A DNA stretch of 64,000 nucleotides from Agreia sp. Leaf283 (GTDB lineage Bacteria; Actinomycetota; Actinomycetes; Actinomycetales; Microbacteriaceae). The position numbers and the translations under genes are program-made. The notes under the pieces are model-generated. The model saw only the letters and a list, made by a program, of their open reading frames with translations. It was not told the origin of the DNA and searched no databases. Within the stretch, counting starts at the first letter, position 1; every line of letters begins with the position of its first letter. The DNA lies in assembly GCF_001422485.1 (NCBI RefSeq), contig NZ_LMNF01000001.1:967050-1031049 (forward strand), in the 5' to 3' direction. Positions 40,653 to 49,700 of the stretch are shown here, one piece after another.

Positions 40653-42116
40653 TCAGAGGTAGAGCTCGGCGGTGTCGAAGGCCGCGAGGTCGTCGAGGAT
40701 GCGGGGCTGTTCGTCGAGCAGGAGGCGTTGCGTAATGCCTCGAACGACGCGCGGGATCGCGTGCTTGTGCCCGCTGATCGAGGTGGAGTGGGGCCCCTGG
40801 CTGATGAAGCCCAGCCCGCTGAAGGCGAAGACGCGCGAGACCCAGTCGTGAGCGTCGTCGACCGGGGTGAACTCGTACGACGGGCCGAGGTAGGGGTACT
40901 GCCCCAGGGCGTGGTCGGTCGCATCGGTCTGGCCGGCCTCGCCGTTCTCGCCACTACCGCCGGCGAGGTCGGGCCGCCGCTGGCTCCAGCGCGAGACGAG
41001 CGGGGCGAGCGTCTGCAGTTCCGCTCGGTTCTCGAGCTCGACTCGCAGCCCCGTCGCGCAGATGAGGTGGTCGAACACGAACGTTCGCTGCGGGGTCGTC
41101 ACGTGCACGGTCTGCCCCACCTGCTCGACGGAGACGAGTGGCGACGACGGATGCATCGCGAAGCCGGGCATCGCGTTCGCGGCCCGGTAGCCCGACTCCG
41201 CCGGCGGCTGGTCGACGCGCTTGATGAAGCGCGCGATGGCGAAGCGGGTCTCGTCGGACAGGGCAGGGTAGTGCCCCATCAGAGCGGCGGTCTCGACGTG
41301 TCGGAGCGGGTTGACGCGCGGGAGTGCCGCGCGCCGGAAGAGCAGGTCGGCGCTGGCCGCTCCGGCCGCGAGGGCCGATGCGGCATTGTCGAACGCGGAT
41401 GCGCCGTGCCCGATCACGCCCACGCGAAGTCCGGCGAGCGCGGCGAAGTCGATGTCACCGTTGGAGTGGCTCCAGAGCGCCGGTTCGACGGCATCCTGCA
41501 CGATCGCCGGAGCCGACCAGCTGCCCGCGCCGTCATACCCGGTGGCGAGCACGACCGTGCGCGCGGCGAACGACCGCGGGCCGTCGGGGGTCTGGGCCTC
41601 GACGACCACGCCATCCGTGCCGTTCGATCGCACATCAGTGACAGTCACGCCGTTCTCGACCGGGATCTCGAGGGTCTCGCGATACCAGGCGAGGTAGTCG
41701 GCCCAGTCGCTGCGGCCGATCTGGTGCAGCTCGTCCCAAGCGGTCTGGCCGTGGCGGGCCACGTACCAGGAGCGGATGGAGAGCGAGGGCTGGCCGAAGT
41801 CGAGCCCGTTGAGGATCTTCGGCGTGCGGAGAGTCGACATGCGGGCGAACGTCTCCCACACGCCCTCCCGGCCGGGCGGGGCGGCGTCGACGAGACGGAT
41901 GCGCGCGACGCCGTCGCGACGAAGCCCCTCGTAGATGCCGAGCCCGGATTGCCCGGCGCCCACGATGACCACGTCGTCGATGGCCTCGCCCGAGGCCGAG
42001 AGCCCCGGATTCGTCCAGACCCTGTCGGGATAGGCGAGTTGAGCGCGTTCGGCTCTCGCTCTCTCGGCCAGGGCGTTCGTCGCCGTTATGTCGTGTGCGC
42101 CGGGCAGCTGGTTCAT
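40653..42116 (-). CDS. FAD/NAD(P)-binding oxidoreductase, flavin-monooxygenase-like
   Basis: A 487-residue flavoprotein with two nucleotide-binding folds: VVIVGAGQSG at about residues 50-59 for FAD and VGVIGHGASAFD in mid-sequence for NADPH, with VVLATGYDGAG between them as the ATG-type motif. The C-terminal AFSGLGFISQGPHSTSISGHKH helix-like end is typical. Its architecture suggests a Baeyer-Villiger or N-hydroxylating monooxygenase-like group, but the BVMO fingerprint FxGxxxHxxxWP is absent. It lies 4 bp after the binding-protein gene in the 43299-39123 set. Confidence 0.85.
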   Translation of the reverse strand: MNQLPGAHDITATNALAERARAERAQLAYPDRVWTNPGLSASGEAIDDVVIVGAGQSGLGIYEGLRRDGVARIRLVDAAPPGREGVWETFARMSTLRTPKILNGLDFGQPSLSIRSWYVARHGQTAWDELHQIGRSDWADYLAWYRETLEIPVENGVTVTDVRSNGTDGVVVEAQTPDGPRSFAARTVVLATGYDGAGSWSAPAIVQDAVEPALWSHSNGDIDFAALAGLRVGVIGHGASAFDNAASALAAGAASADLLFRRAALPRVNPLRHVETAALMGHYPALSDETRFAIARFIKRVDQPPAESGYRAANAMPGFAMHPSSPLVSVEQVGQTVHVTTPQRTFVFDHLICATGLRVELENRAELQTLAPLVSRWSQRRPDLAGGSGENGEAGQTDATDHALGQYPYLGPSYEFTPVDDAHDWVSRVFAFSGLGFISQGPHSTSISGHKHAIPRVVRGITQRLLLDEQPRILDDLAAFDTAELYL

Positions 42117-42120
42117 TCGA

Positions 42121-43299
42121 TTACTTGTCGAGGCCGATGGACGTGTCGATGAACTCGTTGGTCACGAGATCGTCGACCGTGAGGCCCGACTTGACCGGCG
42201 TTCCCAGCTTGTCGAAAATCGGGGCGACCTTCGTGAGCAGGTCGCCGACGCGGTCGGTGTCGAAGTCGCCGACCGTGTCGTTGTCGCCGTTGCTCGCCAG
42301 GCCCAGCTCGAGCTGCGTCTTGACCGAGTAGTCGGCGACGCCCTGCGTGTAGACCCAGCCGGTGTCGTACTGGTCGACGAGGTCGAGGATCAGGGAGTTC
42401 GCTGCGGCCGGATCGGCGTAGTAGTCGACTTCGGCCTGCTGCAGAACCGGCACGAGTGCGGTGAGGCAGGGCGAGAGGTCTTCGAGCTCACCCGAGCGCA
42501 CGGCCATTGCCGAGATGTAGGGCTGGTAGCCCAGGTCGTGGATCAGCTGGTACTTGACCGGCTTGCCCCACGACGACACCTCGTTCTGGTAGATGTACGG
42601 CTCGGCCGAGGCGAAGCCCTGCTGCGCGTCCTTGCCGGCCGCCGCAACGAAGCTGGCCGGCGTTCCGTCGTAGCCGCCGTCGACCTGCTCGGCGGGGATG
42701 ACGCCGGTCGACTTGAGGTACTCCATGTAGGTGTAGCCGTCGAAGTAGCGCACGATGGCGCCCTCGGCGACGACGTCGGGGATGGTCTCGGCGTCGGGAT
42801 AGGTCGCCGGGTCCCACATGACCATGAGGGGGCTCTTGTCGAGCGGGGCGAACACCGCGGTCGTCGGAAGCGAGTCCGACACCTGCATCGCCTCGTCGCT
42901 GACGACGTAGCCCAGGGTGATGTCGGTGTCGGTGTACATCTGGCTCGACACCGACTGGAAGCCGATGGCCGGGCCGCCGGCGCGGATCTCGACATTGACT
43001 CCGGTGTACTCGCCCTTCGACATGAGCGGTCCCGAGACGAGCTTGTTGCTGGCGTCGATCGTGTAGTCGTCGCCGAGCAGCTCGTAGAGGTGGCCGTGTT
43101 CGGCCTCGGGGTTCCAGTCGGTCTGGATGACCACGTTGGCGGGACATCCGGCCGCCGCGAGGTCGGTCGAGCCGATCGCGAGATCGCTCGACGTGCTCGA
43201 GTCGGTGGTGCCGGATGCGTCGGTGCTGCAGGCGCTAAGGGTGACGGCCGAGAGGGCCACCACACTGGCTGCGATGAGCCTGGTTCGGGTGCTGCGCAT
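42121..43299 (-). CDS. ABC substrate-binding lipoprotein, NMT1/taurine-nitrate type (no cognate channel genes here)
   Basis: A 392-residue lipoprotein: signal with lipobox LSAC (about residue 23), then the NMT1-like fold (VVIQTDWNPEAEHGHLYEL, AGGPAIGFQSVSSQMYTDTDITLGYV, WDPATYPDAETIPDVV). Such proteins bind pyrimidine-like, sulfonate or nitrate-type ligands. ATG 43299 follows AGGAG. No matching permease or ATPase is adjacent; the nearest importer genes (46193-49618) are of another family. It begins the leftward set 43299-39123, divergent from the XRE regulator and next to the TGTTGAT-type operators. Confidence 0.87.
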   Translation of the reverse strand: MRSTRTRLIAASVVALSAVTLSACSTDASGTTDSSTSSDLAIGSTDLAAAGCPANVVIQTDWNPEAEHGHLYELLGDDYTIDASNKLVSGPLMSKGEYTGVNVEIRAGGPAIGFQSVSSQMYTDTDITLGYVVSDEAMQVSDSLPTTAVFAPLDKSPLMVMWDPATYPDAETIPDVVAEGAIVRYFDGYTYMEYLKSTGVIPAEQVDGGYDGTPASFVAAAGKDAQQGFASAEPYIYQNEVSSWGKPVKYQLIHDLGYQPYISAMAVRSGELEDLSPCLTALVPVLQQAEVDYYADPAAANSLILDLVDQYDTGWVYTQGVADYSVKTQLELGLASNGDNDTVGDFDTDRVGDLLTKVAPIFDKLGTPVKSGLTVDDLVTNEFIDTSIGLDK

Positions 43300-43359
43300 G
43301 TCGTCTCCTGATGTGGATGAGTGGGGAGGTGGTGTGGAGCGGGTGCTGGGCGAGTGGTC

Positions 43360-43397
43360 ATCAACAAGAATGTTGATAGGTTCAACACAATGTTGAT
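43360..43397. promoter_or_regulatory. Two dyads ATCAACA-n4-TGTTGAT and TTCAACA-n3-TGTTGAT
   Basis: The first is a perfect 7-bp inverted repeat (43360-43366/43371-43377). The second (43381-43387/43391-43397) has one mismatch. They lie between the divergent XRE-cupin gene (43527) and the binding-protein gene (43299), an expected operator position. Confidence 0.55.
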
Positions 43398-43526
43398 AAA
43401 AGCTAAAGTAGTGTCGCGATGTTTCAGCCGTGTGACGGCAGAAATGCGGCGTGTAAATTTGGCAGCGACGCTCCTGTCGGCACTCCGCCGACGGATGCCG
43501 TCGTCTTCGATCCACTGAGGAACTCC

Positions 43527-44132
43527 ATGTCGCCGAACGCAACCATCGACCCGCGGGAGTCGCCCGACCTCGGCAACCGGATCCGCAGCATCCGGCGCCA
43601 ACGCGGGCTGACGCTCGTCGAGCTGGCGAAGATGGCCGAGCTGTCGCATCCGTTCCTGAGCCAGGTCGAGCGGGGCCTGGCCCAGCCCAGCATCGGTTCG
43701 CTCGGCAGGATCGCGCGTGCCCTCGGCAGCAGCCAGGTCGAGCTGCTCGCCGCCGGAGCCTCGAGCACGGTGCCCCTCGACCAGCCCGCGCCGCGCGTCG
43801 ACATCGTGCGCGGACGAGAAGGCTCTGAGGGTGGGTTCGGGTCGGGCCAGGGTCGCATCCTCGTGCGCGGCGATGTGGCACTTCTGCCGATGGATGTACG
43901 TGGCGAGAACTCGGAGTTCGGCGACTTCTTCCAGCACGACGAAGACGAGTTCCTCTATGTGATCGAGGGGTCGATCAGGCTCGATCTGGGCGACGACGGG
44001 CTCTTCGCATTGGAGACGTCGGACTCCGCCTATTTCAAGGGGGGAACCCAGCACCGTATCTGCTCGAGCGACGGCGAGCCGTATCGGATGATCGTGGTGA
44101 AAGAGGTTCTGAGGCCGGGCGCCTCGGGCTAG
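43527..44132 (+). CDS. XRE-family regulator with C-terminal cupin domain
   Basis: A 201-residue regulator. The helix-turn-helix (about 15-75) shows LGNRIRSIRRQRGLTLVELAKMAELSHPFLSQVERG. The cupin (about 110-195) has HDEDEFLYVIEGS, the typical metal/ligand barrel, with FKGGTQHRI as the second cupin motif. Such proteins sense a small metabolite and control the adjacent operon. ATG 43527 follows GAGGA; the frame also runs to 43419 but that start lies in the operator region. The divergent set 43299-39123 and the 44463 operon are the candidate targets. Confidence 0.9.
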   Translation: MSPNATIDPRESPDLGNRIRSIRRQRGLTLVELAKMAELSHPFLSQVERGLAQPSIGSLGRIARALGSSQVELLAAGASSTVPLDQPAPRVDIVRGREGSEGGFGSGQGRILVRGDVALLPMDVRGENSEFGDFFQHDEDEFLYVIEGSIRLDLGDDGLFALETSDSAYFKGGTQHRICSSDGEPYRMIVVKEVLRPGASG

Positions 44133-44462
44133 CTCGCGAGCACAAGGGTACTCCCGCGTTACGGCCGCGTTAATTCTGAGCGGTTCTCGTTCCTGTTCGG
44201 GAGCGCATCCAGTACCGCCTGAGTTTGCGGACTCCGGTGATGACCTGCGCGCTCGCATCCCCTCGATTCCGAATAGGCGCGCGGATTTTGCCGCTCCGAG
44301 TTCGCCCGGGAGTGCTGTCCCGCGGCAGCCTTCGAATTGTTTCGCCAATATTTCGGAGCACGAGCGGGCCCGAAAACGAAATTGACTGGCTCGACAGGTG
44401 TTGTTTACGCTCGCCATATCTCAAAGTGAGAATGCGATTTACACAATATGGAAAGTCTGAGA
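44133..44462. other. 330-bp gene-free leader of the large catabolic operon
   Basis: This gap is less GC-rich than its surroundings, particularly after 44330. No gene with plausible codon use was found. It presumably contains the promoter for the 44463-58997 run, but I could not fix -35/-10 hexamers or a clear operator. Confidence 0.5.
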
Positions 44463-46196
44463 ATGACGCCTGTCACCCTGTCTCCCGCCGGCACCGTGCG
44501 CGTTGCGACCGCGCAATTCTTCTCGGGCGAAGACGTCACCGCCAACCTCGCCATCGTCGTGGACTACATGCGGCAGGCCGCCGCCGCCGGCGCGAAGCTG
44601 CTGGTGACCCCCGAGAACTCGAACCGCGTTCGCACCTACTCGTCACGTGAAGACTGCTTCGACAAGAGCGAGACGCTCGACGGAGACTTCATCACCGGAA
44701 TCCGCGCGGAGGCCGCGACGCTCGGCATCCACGTCGTGATCGGCGTCGACCTGCGTGCCGAGACCGCACCCGACGTCAACATCGCCCAGGTGCTCATCGG
44801 CCCGACCGGCGACATCCTGCATGTGCACCACAAGACGGTGTTCTGGGATTACGAGTACACGCTCTTCACGCCCGGCACGAAGCAGCTCGAGGTCATCGAC
44901 ACCGAGATCGGACGAATCGGCATGCTCATGTGCGCCGATGGCATCGTTCCCGAGGTTCCCCGCATCCTCGCCCTCAAGGGTGCCGAGATCCTGGCCAACT
45001 CGCTGAACTCCCGCGGCCCCGACGAGATGCGCGTGCACGAGCCGCTGCGCGCCATCGAAAACCATGTCTGGCACATCGCGGCCAACACGGTCGGCGGACC
45101 GGCCGACGGCTACCCCTGGACGGGCGGCTCGCAGGTCATCAGCCCCGTCGGCGACATCCTCGCCAACGCGGGCGAGACAGACGAGGGCATGGTGTGGGCC
45201 GACATCACGCCGGCGACCTCGTTCCCCAAGCGGCTGCGCGACATCGGCGACTTCGACGCGTTCCGCCGCCCAGAGCTCTACGCCGAACTGGTCGCGCCGC
45301 TCGACAGTCACGTCGTCGACTACGGGCCCGTCGCATCCGGAACCCCCGCCAAGCCTTTGGCCGTGGCGACCCTGCAGATCTCCTGGTACCACGCGCAGTC
45401 GTGGACCATCAGCCGCGCTGTCGGCCAGATCACCTACGCGGCGAGCCGCGGCACGCAGCTCGGCGTTTTTCCCGAACTGTTCTGCTTCGCGCCCGGCGAG
45501 GTCGAGGCCGACGTCCAGGCGGCGGCCGCCCTCTCCGAGAGCGTGCTCGAGACGCTTCTGGCTGCGACGAAAGAAGCGGGCATGTGGGCCGTCGTGAACC
45601 TCGTCGAACGAGACACCGCAGACGACGGCTCGCCCCGCTACTTCTCCACTGCCTACCTGCTCTCCGACACCGGCGAGGTCTTCGCCAAGTACCGCAAGGC
45701 ACACCTCGGCGAGGCCGAGCGCGCCTGGGCGACGGCGGGCGACGAGTTCGTGGTCGCCGACACGCCGATCGGCGCGATAGGCCTGATGATCGGCAACGAG
45801 ATCTGGATGCCGGAGATCGCGCGCATCCTCACCCTGCGCGGCGCCGAGGTGATCGCCCACCCCACCAGCTGGGATCGCGTCGAGGCAGCGACGCAGGCCG
45901 CGACCGAGCGCACCGAAGAGAATCGCACGCACCTCGTCTCGACCTCGCGCACCGACAACCCCGCCGTGCTCGGCAGCCAGATCGTGGTGGCCGACCGCTT
46001 CATCCCCGGTCAGCCCGTGGCGCTGATGCGATACCCCACGGCCTACGTCTCCCGCACCGGCTTCGAGGAGAACATCTTCCTCGTAGTCGACCTCATGGAC
46101 TCGCACAGCAAGATGCAGGGCTTCCACCTCGACCCCGTCGGCACCCGCAATCCGGCACTCTACGACGCGTTCGTCGCGCCGGCGGTGACCACGTGA
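44463..46196 (+). CDS. Double-domain nitrilase-superfamily amidase, second domain lacking its catalytic Cys
   Basis: A 577-residue protein containing two tandem carbon-nitrogen hydrolase folds. Domain 1 (about 10-285) has a full triad: E51 (TPEN), K124 (HHKTVFWDYE) and C157 (MLMCADG). Domain 2 (about 305-577) keeps E338 (FPELF) and K412 (YRKAHLGEAE), but the Cys position reads LMIGNEIWMPE with G444. The second half is thus probably structural or regulatory. ATG 44463 is chosen because GGAAAG lies 7 bp ahead; ATG 44448 has no ribosome site. A GTGA overlap joins it to the LivH-type gene, so it probably hydrolyses an imported nitrile, amide or ureide. Confidence 0.88.
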   Translation: MTPVTLSPAGTVRVATAQFFSGEDVTANLAIVVDYMRQAAAAGAKLLVTPENSNRVRTYSSREDCFDKSETLDGDFITGIRAEAATLGIHVVIGVDLRAETAPDVNIAQVLIGPTGDILHVHHKTVFWDYEYTLFTPGTKQLEVIDTEIGRIGMLMCADGIVPEVPRILALKGAEILANSLNSRGPDEMRVHEPLRAIENHVWHIAANTVGGPADGYPWTGGSQVISPVGDILANAGETDEGMVWADITPATSFPKRLRDIGDFDAFRRPELYAELVAPLDSHVVDYGPVASGTPAKPLAVATLQISWYHAQSWTISRAVGQITYAASRGTQLGVFPELFCFAPGEVEADVQAAAALSESVLETLLAATKEAGMWAVVNLVERDTADDGSPRYFSTAYLLSDTGEVFAKYRKAHLGEAERAWATAGDEFVVADTPIGAIGLMIGNEIWMPEIARILTLRGAEVIAHPTSWDRVEAATQAATERTEENRTHLVSTSRTDNPAVLGSQIVVADRFIPGQPVALMRYPTAYVSRTGFEENIFLVVDLMDSHSKMQGFHLDPVGTRNPALYDAFVAPAVTT

Positions 46197-47062
46197 TCAT
46201 CCAGCCCCTCGTCTCAGGACTCGCGATCGGCGGCATCTACGCGCTGCTCGCCGTGAGCTTCCTGCTCACCTACCGGGTGTCGGGAGTGCTCAACTTCGCC
46301 CAGGGCGAGTTCGTGATGGTCGGCGCCTTCGTCGCGTCGACGGTCGCGGGCATCGCCGGGATCCCGCTGATCGCCGCTGCTCTACTCGGAGTCGGCGCCG
46401 CGGCATTCGCGGGCGTGGCCATGGAGCGCGTGACGTACCGTCCGCTGCGCAACAAGCCCCACGCATCCATGATCATCTCGACCGTGGCGGTCGGCATCGT
46501 GCTGACCCAGGCGGCGCAACTGATCTGGGGACCGAACCCGCGCACCCTGCCCTCGCTCGTGCCCAACGTCTCGATCGACTTTCTCGGCTCGCGCATCAGC
46601 ACGGTCTCGCTCTTTCTCATCGTGATCTCGGCGGTGCTCATCGTGGCACTCCACCTGGTGCTGACCAAGACCCGCCTGGGACGCCAGCTGGAAGCGACCT
46701 CGGTCGATTCCGACACGGCGCAGCTCATGGGAATCCGCACCGGTCGCCTAGTGATCATCGCGTTCGCCATCAGTACGGGCCTCGCCGGCGTCGCCGGAAT
46801 CCTCGTCGCACCCATGTTCTCCGTCACGGTCGGGCTCGGCGTGCTCATCGCCCTCAAGGCCTTCGCCGCCTGCGTCATCGGCGGCTTCGGCAATCTTCCG
46901 GGAGCGGCCATCGCCGCCGTCGGCCTCGGCGTGGTCGAGAACCTCGCCGGCACATTCATCGGCACAGACAGCAAGGACCTCATCGCCTTCGGGCTCATGA
47001 TCGCCTTCCTGATCGTGCGCCCCCAGGGCATCTTCGGGGCCAAGGTAGGAGAGAAGCTGTGA
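46193..47062 (+). CDS. livH: Branched-chain-type ABC permease LivH
   Basis: A 289-residue permease with eight or so spans. Diagnostic segments are IGGIYALLAVSFLLTYRVSGVLNFAQGEFVMVGAF, GRQLEATSVDSDTAQLMGIRTGRLVIIAFAIS (coupling loop) and the closing IVRPQGIFGAKVGEKL. GTG 46193 overlaps the nitrilase stop and its own stop overlaps the next GTG. LivH-type importers outside amino-acid uptake serve urea, amides and aromatic acids; coupling to a nitrilase-type hydrolase points that way. Confidence 0.92.
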   Translation: MIIQPLVSGLAIGGIYALLAVSFLLTYRVSGVLNFAQGEFVMVGAFVASTVAGIAGIPLIAAALLGVGAAAFAGVAMERVTYRPLRNKPHASMIISTVAVGIVLTQAAQLIWGPNPRTLPSLVPNVSIDFLGSRISTVSLFLIVISAVLIVALHLVLTKTRLGRQLEATSVDSDTAQLMGIRTGRLVIIAFAISTGLAGVAGILVAPMFSVTVGLGVLIALKAFAACVIGGFGNLPGAAIAAVGLGVVENLAGTFIGTDSKDLIAFGLMIAFLIVRPQGIFGAKVGEKL

Positions 47063-48105
47063 ACGCCTCGAAGCTCGCGATGCCCCAGTCCCCCACGCTG
47101 CCCACGGCCGCGCCCGTGCGTCGCACCCGCGCCACGACACTCGTCTCCTGGCTCATCTGGCCGGCGCTGCTCGTTCTCGTGATCGCCCTCGCGCAGGGCA
47201 TCGACAACAACTACTGGCTGCAGATCGCGGTCAACGCCGAGATCATGGTCATCGCCGCGGTCGGCCTCTATGTGACCTTCGGGCTCAGCGGCCAGGTGTC
47301 GCTCGGCCAGGCCGGCTTCTACGCGATCGGCGGCTACACGACCGGCCTGCTCGTCACGACCCTCGGCTTCGACTTCGGGCTGGCGCTCGTGCTCGGCGTG
47401 ATCCTCAGCGGTCTCGTGGGCCTCGGCCTCGGCATCCCGTCGCTGCGACTGCGCGGCAACTACCTCGCGCTCGCCACCCTCGGCTTCGGCCAGGTCGTGG
47501 CCCTGATCCTCGTGAACTGGACCTGGCTGACCGGCGGGGCCAACGGCATCCGCAATATCGTCGCCCCGATCGTGGCCGGCTTCGAGCTGAAGACCGTGCC
47601 CGACTGGGCCATGTTCATCGGAGTCGTCGCGGTGCTGTCGGTATTCGTCGTGACCCGCATCAAGAACTCCTCGTACGGCCGCGCGATGCAGGCCGTGCGC
47701 GACAGCGACGTGGCCGCTTCATCGATGGGCGTCTCGCTCAGCCAGGTGAAGGTTCTGGCTTTCGTGGTCGGCGCGATCTTCGCCGGCCTCGCGGGTGCCC
47801 TGAACGCCGGCTTCGTCACCTACGTGAGCCCGGGCACCTACGACCTGTCGCTGTCGGTCACCATCCTCGCGATGATCGTGGTCGGCGGGGCGGCCAGCCC
47901 CTGGGGCGCGGTGATCGGCGCGATCGTCCTCACCTTCCTCCCCGAGGTGCTGCGCCCGGTGCAGGAGTACTACCTGCTCATCTACGGAATCCTGCTGCTG
48001 CTCGTCGTGGCCTTCGCCCCCGGCGGCATCTGGAACCTGTTCCGGCTCGTCGGCTCGCTGCCGGCCCGCTTCAGAACACGCGCTCGAACGGGAGACCAGT
48101 CATGA
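47059..48105 (+). CDS. livM: Branched-chain-type ABC permease LivM
   Basis: A 348-residue permease. Conserved blocks include FGLSGQVSLGQAGFYAIGGYTTGLL, RGNYLALATLGFGQVV, YGRAMQAVRDSDVAASSMGVSLSQVKVLAFVVGAIFAGLAGAL and VVGGAASPWGAVIGAIVL. GTG start overlaps the LivH stop; ATGA joins it to the ATPase. It completes the membrane part of the importer. Confidence 0.92.
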   Translation: MNASKLAMPQSPTLPTAAPVRRTRATTLVSWLIWPALLVLVIALAQGIDNNYWLQIAVNAEIMVIAAVGLYVTFGLSGQVSLGQAGFYAIGGYTTGLLVTTLGFDFGLALVLGVILSGLVGLGLGIPSLRLRGNYLALATLGFGQVVALILVNWTWLTGGANGIRNIVAPIVAGFELKTVPDWAMFIGVVAVLSVFVVTRIKNSSYGRAMQAVRDSDVAASSMGVSLSQVKVLAFVVGAIFAGLAGALNAGFVTYVSPGTYDLSLSVTILAMIVVGGAASPWGAVIGAIVLTFLPEVLRPVQEYYLLIYGILLLLVVAFAPGGIWNLFRLVGSLPARFRTRARTGDQS

Positions 48106-48902
48106 GCCAGCTCGCCGCCACCACCAGCACCGACCAGGCGCTCGTCATCAGCGGCCTCACCCGCCGCTTCGGTGGAGTCACCGCCCTCAACGGGGTGAGC
48201 CTCGGCGTCGCCCTCGGCGAGACGCGCGCCCTCATCGGCCCGAACGGCAGCGGCAAGTCCACGCTGATCAACTGCGTCTCCGCGGTCGACCGCTGGGACG
48301 AGGGCACCGTGACCCTCGGCGGCGCCCCCATCAAGGGTCGCGACCCGGTGGGCGCCGCCCGCCGCGGAATCAGCCGCACGTTCCAGACGCTGCGCCTCTT
48401 CGATGAGATGACCGTGCTCGAGAACGTGATGGTCGCCATGCACCACGCACGCGGCTACGGCCTGTTCTCGGCGATCACTCTCGGCCCGAGATTCAGAAAG
48501 GCCGAGAACCGGATGCGCCACGAGGCGCGCGAACTGCTGGCTCTCACCGGCGTCGAACGCGATGCGGAACGACAGGCGGGCACGCTGCCCTACGGGCACC
48601 GCCGCCTGGTCGAGATCGCCCGATCGCTCGCGCTCAAGCCCACGCTGCTTCTGCTCGACGAACCGGCCGCCGGACTCAACGACACCGAGACCGCGCGCCT
48701 CGCGGAGCTCGTGCGCCGCATCGCGCGCCCCGACCTGTCGATCCTCGTCGTCGAACACAACATGGAGTTCGTCACGTCGGTCGCGAGCCAGGTCACGGTG
48801 CTCGACAACGGGAACATCATCGCCGAGGGCACCCCCGCCGAGGTGCGCGAGCACCCCGAGGTTCTGCGCGCCTACCTCGGATCGAGTGAGGACGACAAAT
48901 GA
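48102..48902 (+). CDS. livG: Branched-chain-type ABC ATP-binding protein LivG
   Basis: A 266-residue ATPase. Walker A GPNGSGKST, Q-loop ISRTFQTLRLFDEMTVLENVMVAMH, a LivG-type insert before LPYGHRRLVEIARSLAL (the signature is degenerate, as usual in LivG), Walker B LLLDEPAAGLND and H-loop VVEHNMEFV. An ATGA overlap with LivF suggests a coupled pair. Confidence 0.92.
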   Translation: MSQLAATTSTDQALVISGLTRRFGGVTALNGVSLGVALGETRALIGPNGSGKSTLINCVSAVDRWDEGTVTLGGAPIKGRDPVGAARRGISRTFQTLRLFDEMTVLENVMVAMHHARGYGLFSAITLGPRFRKAENRMRHEARELLALTGVERDAERQAGTLPYGHRRLVEIARSLALKPTLLLLDEPAAGLNDTETARLAELVRRIARPDLSILVVEHNMEFVTSVASQVTVLDNGNIIAEGTPAEVREHPEVLRAYLGSSEDDK

Positions 48903-49618
48903 CCAACATCCTGGAGATCACCGATCTCGTCTTGAGCTACGGCGCGGCCGCCGCGGTGCGCGGGGTGACCATGCACGTCGCCGAGGGCGAGGTCGTCACC
49001 CTGATCGGGGCGAACGGCGCCGGCAAGTCGACCACCCTGAAGGGCGTCGTCGGATTGGTGAAGCCCGTCAGTGGCAGCATCCGGTTCGCGGGCGATGTCA
49101 CGACCACCCGCCGCACTGACTGGCTGGCACGCCACGGACTCAACCTGGTTCCCGAGGGCCGACGCGTCTTCGCCGCCCTCACGGTGGCCGAGAACCTCGA
49201 CGTCGCGGCGTCCGCCAGCAACCTGCACGGTGCCGCGCTCAAGGCGAAGATCCGCGAGATCTACGAGATCTTCCCTCGCCTCGAGGAGCGCCGCGACAGC
49301 CTGTCGTGGACGCTCTCGGGCGGCGAGCAGCAGATGCTCGCGATGGGCCGGGCTCTCATCGCCCAGCCGCGCCTGCTGCTGCTCGACGAGCCCTCGCTCG
49401 GACTCTCCCCCAAACTCGCCACAGAAGTGGTGCAGCTCATCAGCAGGTACAGCCGTGACCACGGCCTCTCCGTGCTGCTGGTCGAGCAGAACGCCCGTCT
49501 TGCGCTCAGCGCCAGTGACCGCGGATACGTCATGGAGACAGGACGCATCGTGGCCGAAGGGCCAGCTGCCGAACTGCAGGACAACAAGGAAGTCAGGAGG
49601 GCGTACCTGGGGTCGTAA
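48899..49618 (+). CDS. livF: Branched-chain-type ABC ATP-binding protein LivF
   Basis: A 239-residue ATPase. Walker A GANGAGKST, Q-loop LVPEGRRVFAALTVAENLDVAAS, signature LSGGEQQMLAMGRALI, Walker B LLLDEPSLGLSP and H-loop LVEQNARLAL. It completes the two-ATPase set; the binding protein follows after an 82-bp gap. Confidence 0.92.
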   Translation: MTNILEITDLVLSYGAAAAVRGVTMHVAEGEVVTLIGANGAGKSTTLKGVVGLVKPVSGSIRFAGDVTTTRRTDWLARHGLNLVPEGRRVFAALTVAENLDVAASASNLHGAALKAKIREIYEIFPRLEERRDSLSWTLSGGEQQMLAMGRALIAQPRLLLLDEPSLGLSPKLATEVVQLISRYSRDHGLSVLLVEQNARLALSASDRGYVMETGRIVAEGPAAELQDNKEVRRAYLGS

Positions 49619-49700
49619 GCCGCCGCCCGACTGCGCCGCCGACTCCCATCTCCACCCTCCCTATGCACCTCACATCGCTCATCCCGAAGGACAACACCTC

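Noticed and set aside
44170-44424. 84-residue minus-strand frame in the leader of the large operon
   Set aside because: No ribosome site, composition unlike a protein, and it lies where the operon promoter is expected.
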